Of a DNA stretch of 64,000 bases, positions 55,940-63,309 are shown one piece after another. How positions within the stretch are numbered: the first letter of the stretch is position 1; the number at the start of each line of letters is the position of its first letter. The notes under the pieces were generated by a model. The model was not told where the DNA came from. It searched no databases and saw only the letters and a program-made list of their open reading frames with translations. Source of the DNA: Microbacterium sp. MYb45 (lineage in GTDB: Bacteria; Actinomycetota; Actinomycetes; Actinomycetales; Microbacteriaceae); assembly GCF_002979655.1 (NCBI RefSeq), contig NZ_PCPG01000013.1:1-64000 (forward strand). The letters run 5' to 3'. Both the position numbers and the translations under genes were made by a program.

Positions 55940-57103
55940 CTAGAGCTGGTGGCCGAGCTTGTACTCGCCCTGCTTGTACTCGGGCATGTCCTTGTCGTCC
56001 TCGGCGCGGGTGTACGAGAAGCCGTCGGCGCCGATGGTCACCGCCATCTCGCTGGAGTCGGTGCGGGCGACGACCGGCTGTGGGTTGCCGTCGAGGTCGA
56101 GCACGAGCGAGGCATCCGTGTACCAGGACGGGACGACGGGGTTCCCCCACCAGTCGCGGCGCTGGTTGTCGTGCACGTCCCAGGTGACGACCGGGTTGTC
56201 GGGGTCGCCCGTGTAGTAGTCCTGCGTGTACACCTCGACGCGGTGTCCGTCGGGGTCGCGCAGGTACAGGTAGAACGCGTTCGAGACGCCGTGGCGGCCG
56301 GGGCCGCGCTCGATCGCATCGGAGCGGCGGAGCGCGCCGAGCTTGTCGCAGATCGCGAGGATGTTGTGCTTCTCGTGCGTCGCGAAGCACACGTGGTGCA
56401 TGCGGGGCCCGTCGCCGCCGGTCATGGCGGTGTCGTGCACGGTGGGCTTGCGGCGCATCCACGCGGCGTAGACGGTGCCCTCCTCGTCCTGGATGTCTTC
56501 CGTGACCCGGAATCCGAGGTCCTGCATGAAGCCGACCGCGCGCGGCACGTCGGGGGTGACCTGGTTGAAGTGGTCGAGACGCACCAATTCGCCCGGGATA
56601 TGGAGGTCATAGCGCCACGACATCCGCTCGACGTGCTCGGTGGCGTAGAAGAACTCGTACGGGAAGCCGAGCGGATCGACCACGCGCACGGAGTCGCCGA
56701 TGCCCTTGACGAAGCCGTTCTCGTTCCGACGCACGTCGCAGCCGAGCTCCGTGTAGAACTCGACGGCGCGGTCGAGGTCTTCGGGCGTGCGGACCCGGTA
56801 GGAGAAGGCGGCGACCGCGGCGATCGGTCCCTTGCGCAGCACGAGGTTGTGATGGATGAACTCCTCCGTCGAACGCAGGTAGAGCGCCTCGTCGTCTTCT
56901 GCTGTCACGTAGAGACCCAGCACGTCGACGTAGAACTGACGGGAGGCCGCGAGGTCGGTGACCACGAGCTCCATGTACGCGCAGCGGAGGATGTCCGGCG
57001 GCGTGCTCTTCGGTGTCGCCACGGGGTTCTCCGAGTGGATCGGCGCCTCCTGGGAGACGTAGAAGCCGGAGGAGGTCAGGGTCATGTCTTCGCGGTGTGT
57101 CAT
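55940..57103 (-). CDS. hpaD: 3,4-dihydroxyphenylacetate (homoprotocatechuate) 2,3-dioxygenase
   Basis: Extradiol ring cleavage to 5-carboxymethyl-2-hydroxymuconate semialdehyde. The 387-residue, two-domain vicinal-oxygen-chelate enzyme has metal ligands H178 (RLDHFNQV), H237 (MHHVCFATHEKHNIL) and E290 (HRVEVYTQDYYTGD), and the C-terminal WWGNPVVPSWYTDASLVLD segment of actinobacterial homoprotocatechuate dioxygenases (Brevibacterium/Arthrobacter type). The first ATG (57103) has AAGGA at seven bases and is preferred over the one six codons later. Confidence 0.96.
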   Translation of the reverse strand: MTHREDMTLTSSGFYVSQEAPIHSENPVATPKSTPPDILRCAYMELVVTDLAASRQFYVDVLGLYVTAEDDEALYLRSTEEFIHHNLVLRKGPIAAVAAFSYRVRTPEDLDRAVEFYTELGCDVRRNENGFVKGIGDSVRVVDPLGFPYEFFYATEHVERMSWRYDLHIPGELVRLDHFNQVTPDVPRAVGFMQDLGFRVTEDIQDEEGTVYAAWMRRKPTVHDTAMTGGDGPRMHHVCFATHEKHNILAICDKLGALRRSDAIERGPGRHGVSNAFYLYLRDPDGHRVEVYTQDYYTGDPDNPVVTWDVHDNQRRDWWGNPVVPSWYTDASLVLDLDGNPQPVVARTDSSEMAVTIGADGFSYTRAEDDKDMPEYKQGEYKLGHQL

Positions 57104-57136
57104 GTCAGCGTCCTTGCGTGATCGGGCAGACGGGTT

Positions 57137-58633
57137 TCAGTTCTTGCCGAAGGTCGGGTTGTGGGCACCGCCGAGCGTGATGTGCACGCTCTGCTGGTCG
57201 GTGTAGAAGTCGATCGAGCGGTACCCGCCCTCATGACCGAGGCCCGAGGCCTTCACACCGCCGAACGGAGTGCGCAGGTCGCGCACGTTGTTGCTGTTCA
57301 GCCACACCATGCCGGCCTCGACCGACTGCGCGAAGTTGTGTGCGCGCTTGAGGTCGTTGGTCCAGATGTAGGCGGCGAGCCCGTACTTGGTGTTGTTCGC
57401 GAGGGACAGCGCCTCCTCGTCGGAGTCGAACGGCGTGATCGCGACGACCGGGCCGAAGATCTCCTCCTGGAAGATCCGGGCGTCGGAGGAGACGTCGGCG
57501 AACACGGTCGGTGCGACGAAGTTGCCCTCGTCGAAGCCCTCGGGGCGACCGCCGCCGGCGACCAGACGTCCTTCCGTCTTGCCGATCTCGACGTAGCTCA
57601 TCACCTTCTCGTAGTGCTCGGGGTGCACGAGCGCGCCGACCTCGGTGGCCGGATCGTGCGGGTAGCCGACCTTGACGCGCTTCGCCTGCGCCGCGTAGCG
57701 CTCGACGAACTCCTCGTAGATCGAACGCTCGACGAGGATGCGCGATCCGGCCGTGCAGCGCTCGCCGTTGAGGGAGAAGACGCCGAAGATCGTGGCATCG
57801 ACCGCGGCTTCGAGATCGGCATCGGCGAAGACGACGGCGGGGGACTTGCCGCCGAGCTCCATCGACAGGCCCTTGAGGAAGGGCGCGGCGTTGCCGAAGA
57901 TCAGCTGGCCGGTCGAACTCTCGCCCGTGAAGGAGATGAGCGGCACGTCGGGGTGCTTCACGAGAGCGTCGCCCGCGTCTTCGCCGAGGCCGTTCACGAG
58001 GTTGAAGACACCCTGGGGGAGACCTGCCTCTTCGAAGATGCCGGCCCAGAGCGAGGCCGAGAGCGGCGTGAATTCGGCGGGCTTGAGCACGACCGTGTTG
58101 CCGGTCGCCAGTGCGGGGCCGAGCTTCCAGGACTCGAGCATGAAGGGGGTGTTCCACGGGGTGATGAGCCCGGCGACGCCGATCGGCTTGCGGTTGACGT
58201 AGTTCATCTGGCGCCCGGGCACCTTGAAGGCGTCGTCGGACTGCGCGACGATCAGGTCGGCGAAGAAGCGGAAGTTCTCCGCGGCACGGCGGGCCTGACC
58301 GAGCGCCTGCGTGATCGGAAGACCGGAGTCGTAGGACTCGAGCTCAGCGAGGCGCGCGTCGCGGGACTCGACGAGGTCGGCGATGCGGTGCAGCACGCGC
58401 GAGCGCTCGCGGGGGAGCATCCGCGGCCAGGGTCCTTCATCGAAGGCGCGCTTGGCGGCGGCGACGGCGAGCGCGATATCGGCCTTCTTGCCGGCGGCGG
58501 CCGTCGTGTAGGTCTGGTTGGTGACCGGGTCGAGCACGTCGAAGGTGTCGCCGTCGACGGAATCGACGAACGCGCCGTCGATGTAGTGCTGGATGTGGTC
58601 GGGGAGGTCGGCGGGGATGCGCGAATCGGTCAT
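57137..58633 (-). CDS. hpaE: 5-carboxymethyl-2-hydroxymuconate semialdehyde dehydrogenase
   Basis: Oxidises the ring-cleavage semialdehyde to 5-carboxymethyl-2-hydroxymuconate with NAD. The 498-residue aldehyde dehydrogenase has N161 (TPWNTP), general base E259 (MELGGKSP) and catalytic C293 (NGERCTAGSR), with the HpaE-like C-terminus NVRDLRTPFGGVKASGLGHEGG. ATG overlaps the GntR stop (ATGA). Position between the regulator and hpaD supports the assignment. Confidence 0.95.
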   Translation of the reverse strand: MTDSRIPADLPDHIQHYIDGAFVDSVDGDTFDVLDPVTNQTYTTAAAGKKADIALAVAAAKRAFDEGPWPRMLPRERSRVLHRIADLVESRDARLAELESYDSGLPITQALGQARRAAENFRFFADLIVAQSDDAFKVPGRQMNYVNRKPIGVAGLITPWNTPFMLESWKLGPALATGNTVVLKPAEFTPLSASLWAGIFEEAGLPQGVFNLVNGLGEDAGDALVKHPDVPLISFTGESSTGQLIFGNAAPFLKGLSMELGGKSPAVVFADADLEAAVDATIFGVFSLNGERCTAGSRILVERSIYEEFVERYAAQAKRVKVGYPHDPATEVGALVHPEHYEKVMSYVEIGKTEGRLVAGGGRPEGFDEGNFVAPTVFADVSSDARIFQEEIFGPVVAITPFDSDEEALSLANNTKYGLAAYIWTNDLKRAHNFAQSVEAGMVWLNSNNVRDLRTPFGGVKASGLGHEGGYRSIDFYTDQQSVHITLGGAHNPTFGKN

Positions 58634-59313
58634 GAGTGTTCTCCGGTCGTCTGGGCGGAACGGGTGTGCAGGGCGTCGAGGAACGCGTCCATCGTGCGCC
58701 AGCGGTGGTTGCGGGCGGCGAGTTCGATCTCGAGCGGGTCGGCGCCCGCGCGGATGAGCTCGAGGATCTGGGTGTGCTCCTCGACAGAGTGCTGGGCGCG
58801 TCCGGGGACCGACGCGAAGGTCGTGTCGCGGATGCCGGAGAGCCGAGACCAGCCGCGGTGCACCAGATCGAGCAGATGAGGGTTGGGGCACGGCTCGAAC
58901 AGCACCGAGTGGAACTGGCGGTTGAGCTCGGTGAAGGCGTGGGCGTCGAGGTGGTCGAGCATCTGCGCCATGCGCTCGTTGATGCGGGCGGCCTCTTCGA
59001 GGGCCGACTCGTCGAGCAGGGGAGCGGAGAGCGCGGTGGCGCACCCCTCGACGAGGCCGAGCGTCTGCATCGTGTGTGCGTATTCGCTCTCGTCGACCAG
59101 GGTCACCCGCGCTCCGACATTGCGCTCGAACGTGACGAGCCCTTCGGCTTCGAGGCGGCGGATCGCCTCGCGCACGGGGACGACGCTCATCTTGAGGTCT
59201 TCGGCGATCGAGCCCAGCACCAGCCGGTAGCCGGGGCTGAACATGTGTCCCGTGATGCGCGAGCGGATCCATTCGTACGCGACCTCGGACTTGCTGGCCG
59301 TCGTCATCGTCAT
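58630..59313 (-). CDS. GntR-family regulator (FadR/FCD subfamily)
   Basis: The 227-residue protein has an N-terminal winged helix (SEVAYEWIRSRITG, SVVPVREAIRRLEAEGLV, about 9-65) and a C-terminal all-helical FCD sensor domain (75-215) with metal-type residues in ELNRQFHSVLF and VEEHTQILE. It is embedded in the hpa operon between the FAH/RraA fusion and hpaE, with four-base overlaps on both sides, and is therefore the likely hpa repressor, sensing an aromatic or carboxylate intermediate. Confidence 0.92.
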   Translation of the reverse strand: MTMTTASKSEVAYEWIRSRITGHMFSPGYRLVLGSIAEDLKMSVVPVREAIRRLEAEGLVTFERNVGARVTLVDESEYAHTMQTLGLVEGCATALSAPLLDESALEEAARINERMAQMLDHLDAHAFTELNRQFHSVLFEPCPNPHLLDLVHRGWSRLSGIRDTTFASVPGRAQHSVEEHTQILELIRAGADPLEIELAARNHRWRTMDAFLDALHTRSAQTTGEHS

Positions 59314-60830
59314 CGGGTGCTCCGATGGGCTGTGGCCTCCTCATAGCGGGCACGCCACTCGGCGTTGAGCGGGAACAGGCCGTCGACCGGGTGACCGGCG
59401 GCGACCTGCTCGGCGATCCAGGCGTCTTCGACCTCCTGCGCCACGGCGTCGGCCGCGACCTCGGCCGCCAGGGACGGCGGGATGACGATCACGCCGTCAC
59501 CGTCGCCGACGATGATGTCGCCGGGCTGCACGGTCGCGCCGCCGCAGGAGATGGTGACGTCCACGTCCCACGGCACGTGCTTGCGGCCGAGGACCGAGGG
59601 GTGCGCGCCCTGCGAGAACACGGGGAGTCCGATCTCGGCGACCGCGTCGAAGTCACGGACCCCGCCGTCGGTCACGACGCCGGCAGCGCCGCGGGCCTTC
59701 GCGCGAAGGGCGAGGATGTCGCCCAGCGTGCCCGTGGTGGCGTCGCCGCGGGCCTCGATCACGATGATCTCGCCGTCATCCACGGCGTCGAACGCCCGCT
59801 TCTGGGCGTTGTACCCGCCGCCGTGGGCCTTGAACAGGTCTTCGCGGAACGGCACGAACCGCAGGGTCTTCGCGGTGCCGACGATCTTGCTGCCGGGGAT
59901 GTTCACCGACACCCCGTCGATGAAGCAGGAGTGGTGTCCGCGCTTGCGGAGCTGGGCGGAGAGCCCCGCCGTCGGAGCTTCGAGGAGCAGGGCTCGCAGT
60001 TCGGGGGAGAGGCGTGAAGGGTCAGGAATCGCCGCGTCGGCAGGGGCGGGCGCGGCATTCTGCGACCCCTCACCGGTGGGGGGTGCGAGCCCGGCAGCCT
60101 CGGCCGAGCCCCACGCCTCGGTGCGCTGCAGGTCGTCGACGGCGGGAAGTGAGCCGAGGTCGCCGTCGAACGGGACATCGCCCTGGGTCACGGTGGTGAC
60201 CAGACGGCCGGAGGTCGGTGCGCCGGGAGCATCGGGAGCATCCACCTCGACCTCGACGACGTCGCCGGGGACGATGACCGAGGAGCCGGCAGGGGTGCCC
60301 GTGAGGATCACATCGCCCGGTTCGAGCGTGAAGTGCTGGGAGAGGTCGGCGACGAGTTGCGCGAGCGGGAAGATGAGCCCGGCCGTGGTGTCGTCCTGGC
60401 GGAGTTCGCCGTTGACCCAGGCGCGCACGCGGAGAGCCGCGGGGTCGACGGTGCGGGCATCGATCAGCTCGGGGCCGAGAGGGGTGTAGCCGTCGCCGCC
60501 CTTGGAGCGGACGTTCGAGCCCTTGTCGTTCGCGCGGAGGTCGTACAGTCCGAGATCGTTCGACGCGGTGAGCCACCCCACATGCGCCCAGGCCTCGTCG
60601 AGCGAGACGCGGCGGGCTGCCGTGCCGATCACGAGGGCGATCTCTCCCTCGAAGGCGAGCAGCTCGGTGCCGGCGGGGCGTTCGACCGAACCGCCCGAGA
60701 CGCCGACGGAGCTGGCCGGCTTGAAGAAATAGGAGGGGGAAGCGGGACGCCGGCCGCGTTGATCGGCGCGGGAGGCATAGCTCAAATGAATCGCGATGAT
60801 CTTGCCGGGGCGGTCGATGGTATCCGTCAC
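59310..60830 (-). CDS. HpaG-like FAH-family isomerase/decarboxylase fused to an RraA-like aldolase/decarboxylase domain
   Basis: A 506-residue two-enzyme fusion. Residues 1-220 are a fumarylacetoacetate-hydrolase-family domain: E61 and E63 (FEGEIALVIG), NDLGLYDLR and LTGTPAGSSVIVPGD (177-190), as in HpaG isomerase/decarboxylases. A linker (221-268) leads to an RraA-like domain (270-485) with GDILALRAKARGAAGVVTDG (370-389) and the G-V-R-D signature used by 4-hydroxy-4-methyl-2-oxoglutarate aldolases. The start is GTG at 60830 with GAGG upstream. In E. coli HpaG is a tandem of two FAH domains; here the second is replaced. A role as isomerase plus decarboxylase of the homoprotocatechuate pathway is inferred. 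Confidence 0.88.
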   Translation of the reverse strand: MTDTIDRPGKIIAIHLSYASRADQRGRRPASPSYFFKPASSVGVSGGSVERPAGTELLAFEGEIALVIGTAARRVSLDEAWAHVGWLTASNDLGLYDLRANDKGSNVRSKGGDGYTPLGPELIDARTVDPAALRVRAWVNGELRQDDTTAGLIFPLAQLVADLSQHFTLEPGDVILTGTPAGSSVIVPGDVVEVEVDAPDAPGAPTSGRLVTTVTQGDVPFDGDLGSLPAVDDLQRTEAWGSAEAAGLAPPTGEGSQNAAPAPADAAIPDPSRLSPELRALLLEAPTAGLSAQLRKRGHHSCFIDGVSVNIPGSKIVGTAKTLRFVPFREDLFKAHGGGYNAQKRAFDAVDDGEIIVIEARGDATTGTLGDILALRAKARGAAGVVTDGGVRDFDAVAEIGLPVFSQGAHPSVLGRKHVPWDVDVTISCGGATVQPGDIIVGDGDGVIVIPPSLAAEVAADAVAQEVEDAWIAEQVAAGHPVDGLFPLNAEWRARYEEATAHRSTR

Positions 60831-60891
60831 GGGGCGCCTCCTCGCGCTCGTCTGCGTGGTCGTGCAGGACGCCTTGTGCGTCGTATTCGAA

Positions 60892-60903
60892 ATCATATAT
60901 CAT
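60892..60903. promoter_or_regulatory. A/T-rich element between the hpa operon and the transporter (promoter or GntR site)
   Basis: ATCATATATCAT with a central palindromic ATATAT is the only strongly A/T-rich stretch in the 155-base divergent region. It could hold -10 sequences or a FadR-type operator. Confidence 0.4.
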
Positions 60904-60950
60904 CGGTTCACCCCTCGGCAAGCACTCCGGATCCGCATCCGCTGCACGCC

Positions 60951-60966
60951 GTGACAATGCGGTCAC
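60951..60966. promoter_or_regulatory. Inverted repeat upstream of the MHS transporter gene
   Basis: GTGAC (60951-60955) and GTCAC (60962-60966) flank AATGCG, ending seven bases before the AAAGGAG ribosome site. A regulator site or a small hairpin is possible. Confidence 0.35.
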
Positions 60967-60985
60967 AACCAAAGGAGACACCCCC

Positions 60986-62365
60986 ATGAGCGGGCAGTCA
61001 CAGGATGGGTTCACACCCACCGGAACCATCGCGACAGCGGCCGATCGGCGCCGCGTCGTGTTCGCCACCGTCGTCGGCACCACGGTCGAGTGGTACGACT
61101 TCTTCATCTACGCCACGGCCGTCGGACTCGTGTTCGGCCAGCTGTTCTTCGAGCCGCTCGGTGCGGACAGTGCACTCATCGCCTTCGCCACCGTCGGCGT
61201 GAGCTTCCTCTTCCGCCCGCTCGGCGCGTTCCTCGCCGGACACTACGGCGACAAGCTCGGACGCAAGACCGTGCTCATGTGGACGCTGATCCTGATGGGT
61301 GCGGCGACCGCCCTCATCGGCCTGCTCCCGACATACGAGACGATCGGCATCATGGCGCCGATCCTGCTGGTGCTCCTGCGCATCATCCAGGGCATCTCGG
61401 CCGGTGGCGAGTGGGGCGGCGCCGTGCTGATGGCGGTCGAGCACGCTCCGCGCAAGAAGCGCGGCATCTTCGGGGCTTCGCCGCAGATCGGCGTTCCCCT
61501 CGGCCTGCTGCTCGCCTCCGGTGTGATGGCGCTGATGACGGCGATCGCCCCCGGTGACCAGTTCGCGATCTGGGGCTGGCGTGTGCCGTTCCTCCTCAGC
61601 GTGGTGCTGATCCTCGTTGGCTACTACGTACGCCGCAAGGTTGAGGAGAGCCCGGTCTTCACCGAGCTCGCCGCGCGCAAGGAGAAGGCGCGGATGCCGA
61701 TCGCACAGCTGTTCCGTAAGCACTCGCTGCTCGTGATCGTCGCGGCGCTCGTGTTCGCGGGCAACAATGCGGTGGGCTACATGACCACGGGCGGGTACAT
61801 CCAGGGTTACGCGACCAACCCCGACGGGCCGATCGGCCTCGAGCGCGGTCCGGTGCTCTGGGCTGTCGCCGGCTCCGCGGTCACGTGGCTGCTCACCACG
61901 CTGCTCGCGGGCTGGGTCTCCGATCGGATCGGCCGCCGCTCGACGTACCTCATCGGCTGGGTGCTGCAGCTGGTCGGAGTCTTCACGCTGTTCCCCCTCG
62001 TGAACACCGGTGAGATCGGACTCCTGTTCGCCGGCCTCGCGATCCTGACGATCGGTCTCGGTTTCACCTACGGGCCGCAGGCGGCGCTCTACACCGAGCT
62101 ATTCCCGGCGAGCATCCGCTTCTCGGGCGTCTCGATCTCGTACGCGATCGGAGCGATCGCCGGCGGCGCGTTCGCTCCGTTGATCGCGACGGCCATCGTG
62201 AGCAAGACGGGGTCGACGGCAGGCGTCACCTGGTACCTGGCCGGCATGACGGTCCTGGGGCTGGTCGCGACGCTCCTGCTGCGTGACCGCTCCGGCATCC
62301 CGCTCGGCCCGGATCACGAGGATGAGCAGTCGGCCAGCCCGATCCGTGGGCTCGCGAAGGCCTGA
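60986..62365 (+). CDS. MFS transporter, metabolite:H+ symporter (MHS) family
   Basis: Probable uptake system for the aromatic acid degraded by the hpa enzymes. The 459-residue protein has 12 predicted helices, the MHS opening VVGTTVEWYDFFIYATA (residues 29-45), the MFS loop motif GHYGDKLGRKT (about 85-95) and ISAGGEWGGAVLMAVEHAP, typical of the MHS/shikimate-proline branch. The start has AAAGGAG. It diverges from the hpa operon across a shared promoter region. Substrate (hydroxyphenylacetate or homoprotocatechuate) is inferred. Confidence 0.93.
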   Translation: MSGQSQDGFTPTGTIATAADRRRVVFATVVGTTVEWYDFFIYATAVGLVFGQLFFEPLGADSALIAFATVGVSFLFRPLGAFLAGHYGDKLGRKTVLMWTLILMGAATALIGLLPTYETIGIMAPILLVLLRIIQGISAGGEWGGAVLMAVEHAPRKKRGIFGASPQIGVPLGLLLASGVMALMTAIAPGDQFAIWGWRVPFLLSVVLILVGYYVRRKVEESPVFTELAARKEKARMPIAQLFRKHSLLVIVAALVFAGNNAVGYMTTGGYIQGYATNPDGPIGLERGPVLWAVAGSAVTWLLTTLLAGWVSDRIGRRSTYLIGWVLQLVGVFTLFPLVNTGEIGLLFAGLAILTIGLGFTYGPQAALYTELFPASIRFSGVSISYAIGAIAGGAFAPLIATAIVSKTGSTAGVTWYLAGMTVLGLVATLLLRDRSGIPLGPDHEDEQSASPIRGLAKA

Positions 62366-62385
62366 ACAGGCACGCGGAATCCGAT

Positions 62386-62419
62386 CGAGAGCGTGCGCCC
62401 CGGTGGGCGCACGCTCTCG
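62386..62419. terminator. Terminator between the transporter and the IclR gene
   Basis: CGAGAGCGTGCGCCC (62386-62400 with the C at 62386) pairs perfectly with GGGCGCACGCTCTCG (62405-62419) around CGGT, followed by TCGTTCC. Convergent genes flank it. Confidence 0.9.
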
Positions 62420-62453
62420 TCGTTCCGCCCTCGCCCTCGCCTCGACCGGGTCG

Positions 62454-63164
62454 TCAGCCGTCGAGCGCCTCGCGGATGACGGCGGCCGAGCGGTGCAGTC
62501 GTGCGGCGATCTGGGCGTCGTCGAGATCCGTCGCGACATGCACCACGGCGATCGCGGCCAGGCGCTGACTCCGCAGGACCAGCGGCACGGCGACGGATTG
62601 CACGGTGGGGATGACCTCGTCATGGCTGGTGGCGTAACCGCGGAGCTTCGTCGCCGCCACGTCCGCGGGCAATGACGCGGGCGCTTCGGCGGGCCATTCG
62701 GTGCTCGGCAGCTGAGCGAGAATCGCTTTGCCCGGGGCGCCGACGGTGATCGGATGCCGGGCGCCGGGGCGCTGGGCGACGCTCGCGACGGCATGCCGCG
62801 GTTCGACGCTGGCCAGCGTGATGCACTCGGCCCCGTCGAGCACGGCGAGGAAGCACGTCATCCCGAGCTCGTTGGCGATCGCGGTGAGTTCGGGGAGTGC
62901 TTCGGCCTGCAGATCGTGCGCGACGCCGGCCGCGAGTGCCGCCATCCGTGCGCCGAGGCTCACCGCCCCGGCCGCGTCCCGCGTGACGAGGCCGTGGTCC
63001 TCGAGCGTGCGCAGCAGGCGGTAGGCGATCGAGCGATGCACGCCGAGACGGGTCGCGATCTCGTCGATCGTGAGGGGGCCGCGGGCGTCGGAGAGGACTT
63101 CGAGGATGCGGATGCCGCGGCTCAGCGTCTGCGATGCGGGGGAGGTGCTCGGGGTCTCGGACAT
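62454..63164 (-). CDS. IclR-family transcriptional regulator
   Basis: The 236-residue protein has an N-terminal winged helix (SRGIRILEVLSDARGPLTID, LGVHRSIAYRLLRTLEDHGLV, about 15-62) and the IclR effector domain (75-235) with PGKAILAQLP. It diverges from a flavin aromatic hydroxylase gene across 145 bases that contain two matching inverted repeats, so it most likely controls that hydroxylase, and perhaps itself. IclR proteins often act as aromatic-responsive activators or repressors. Confidence 0.93.
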   Translation of the reverse strand: MSETPSTSPASQTLSRGIRILEVLSDARGPLTIDEIATRLGVHRSIAYRLLRTLEDHGLVTRDAAGAVSLGARMAALAAGVAHDLQAEALPELTAIANELGMTCFLAVLDGAECITLASVEPRHAVASVAQRPGARHPITVGAPGKAILAQLPSTEWPAEAPASLPADVAATKLRGYATSHDEVIPTVQSVAVPLVLRSQRLAAIAVVHVATDLDDAQIAARLHRSAAVIREALDG

Positions 63165-63206
63165 GCGTGCGCTCCCTTGCGGTCACCGGCGCGGCGGTTT
63201 AGGCTG

Positions 63207-63223
63207 TGTTCAATAGTAGAACA
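63207..63223. promoter_or_regulatory. IclR operator candidate 1
   Basis: TGTTCAATAGTAGAACA: arms TGTTC and GAACA with a seven-base spacer. Same arms and spacing as site 2. Confidence 0.7.
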
Positions 63224-63226
63224 GTG

Positions 63227-63243
63227 TGTTCGAATATAGAACA
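63227..63243. promoter_or_regulatory. IclR operator candidate 2
   Basis: TGTTCGAATATAGAACA: arms TGTTC and GAACA, extendable to seven bases each (TGTGTTC/GAACACA). Its centre is 20 bases from that of site 1, close to two helical turns, as expected for cooperative binding on one DNA face. Confidence 0.7.
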
Positions 63244-63309
63244 CACACCCCCCGAGCGCAAGACCCGAAGCGCAGGACCGACGAAGAAGTCCGGAAGGAA
63301 TCGACGACG

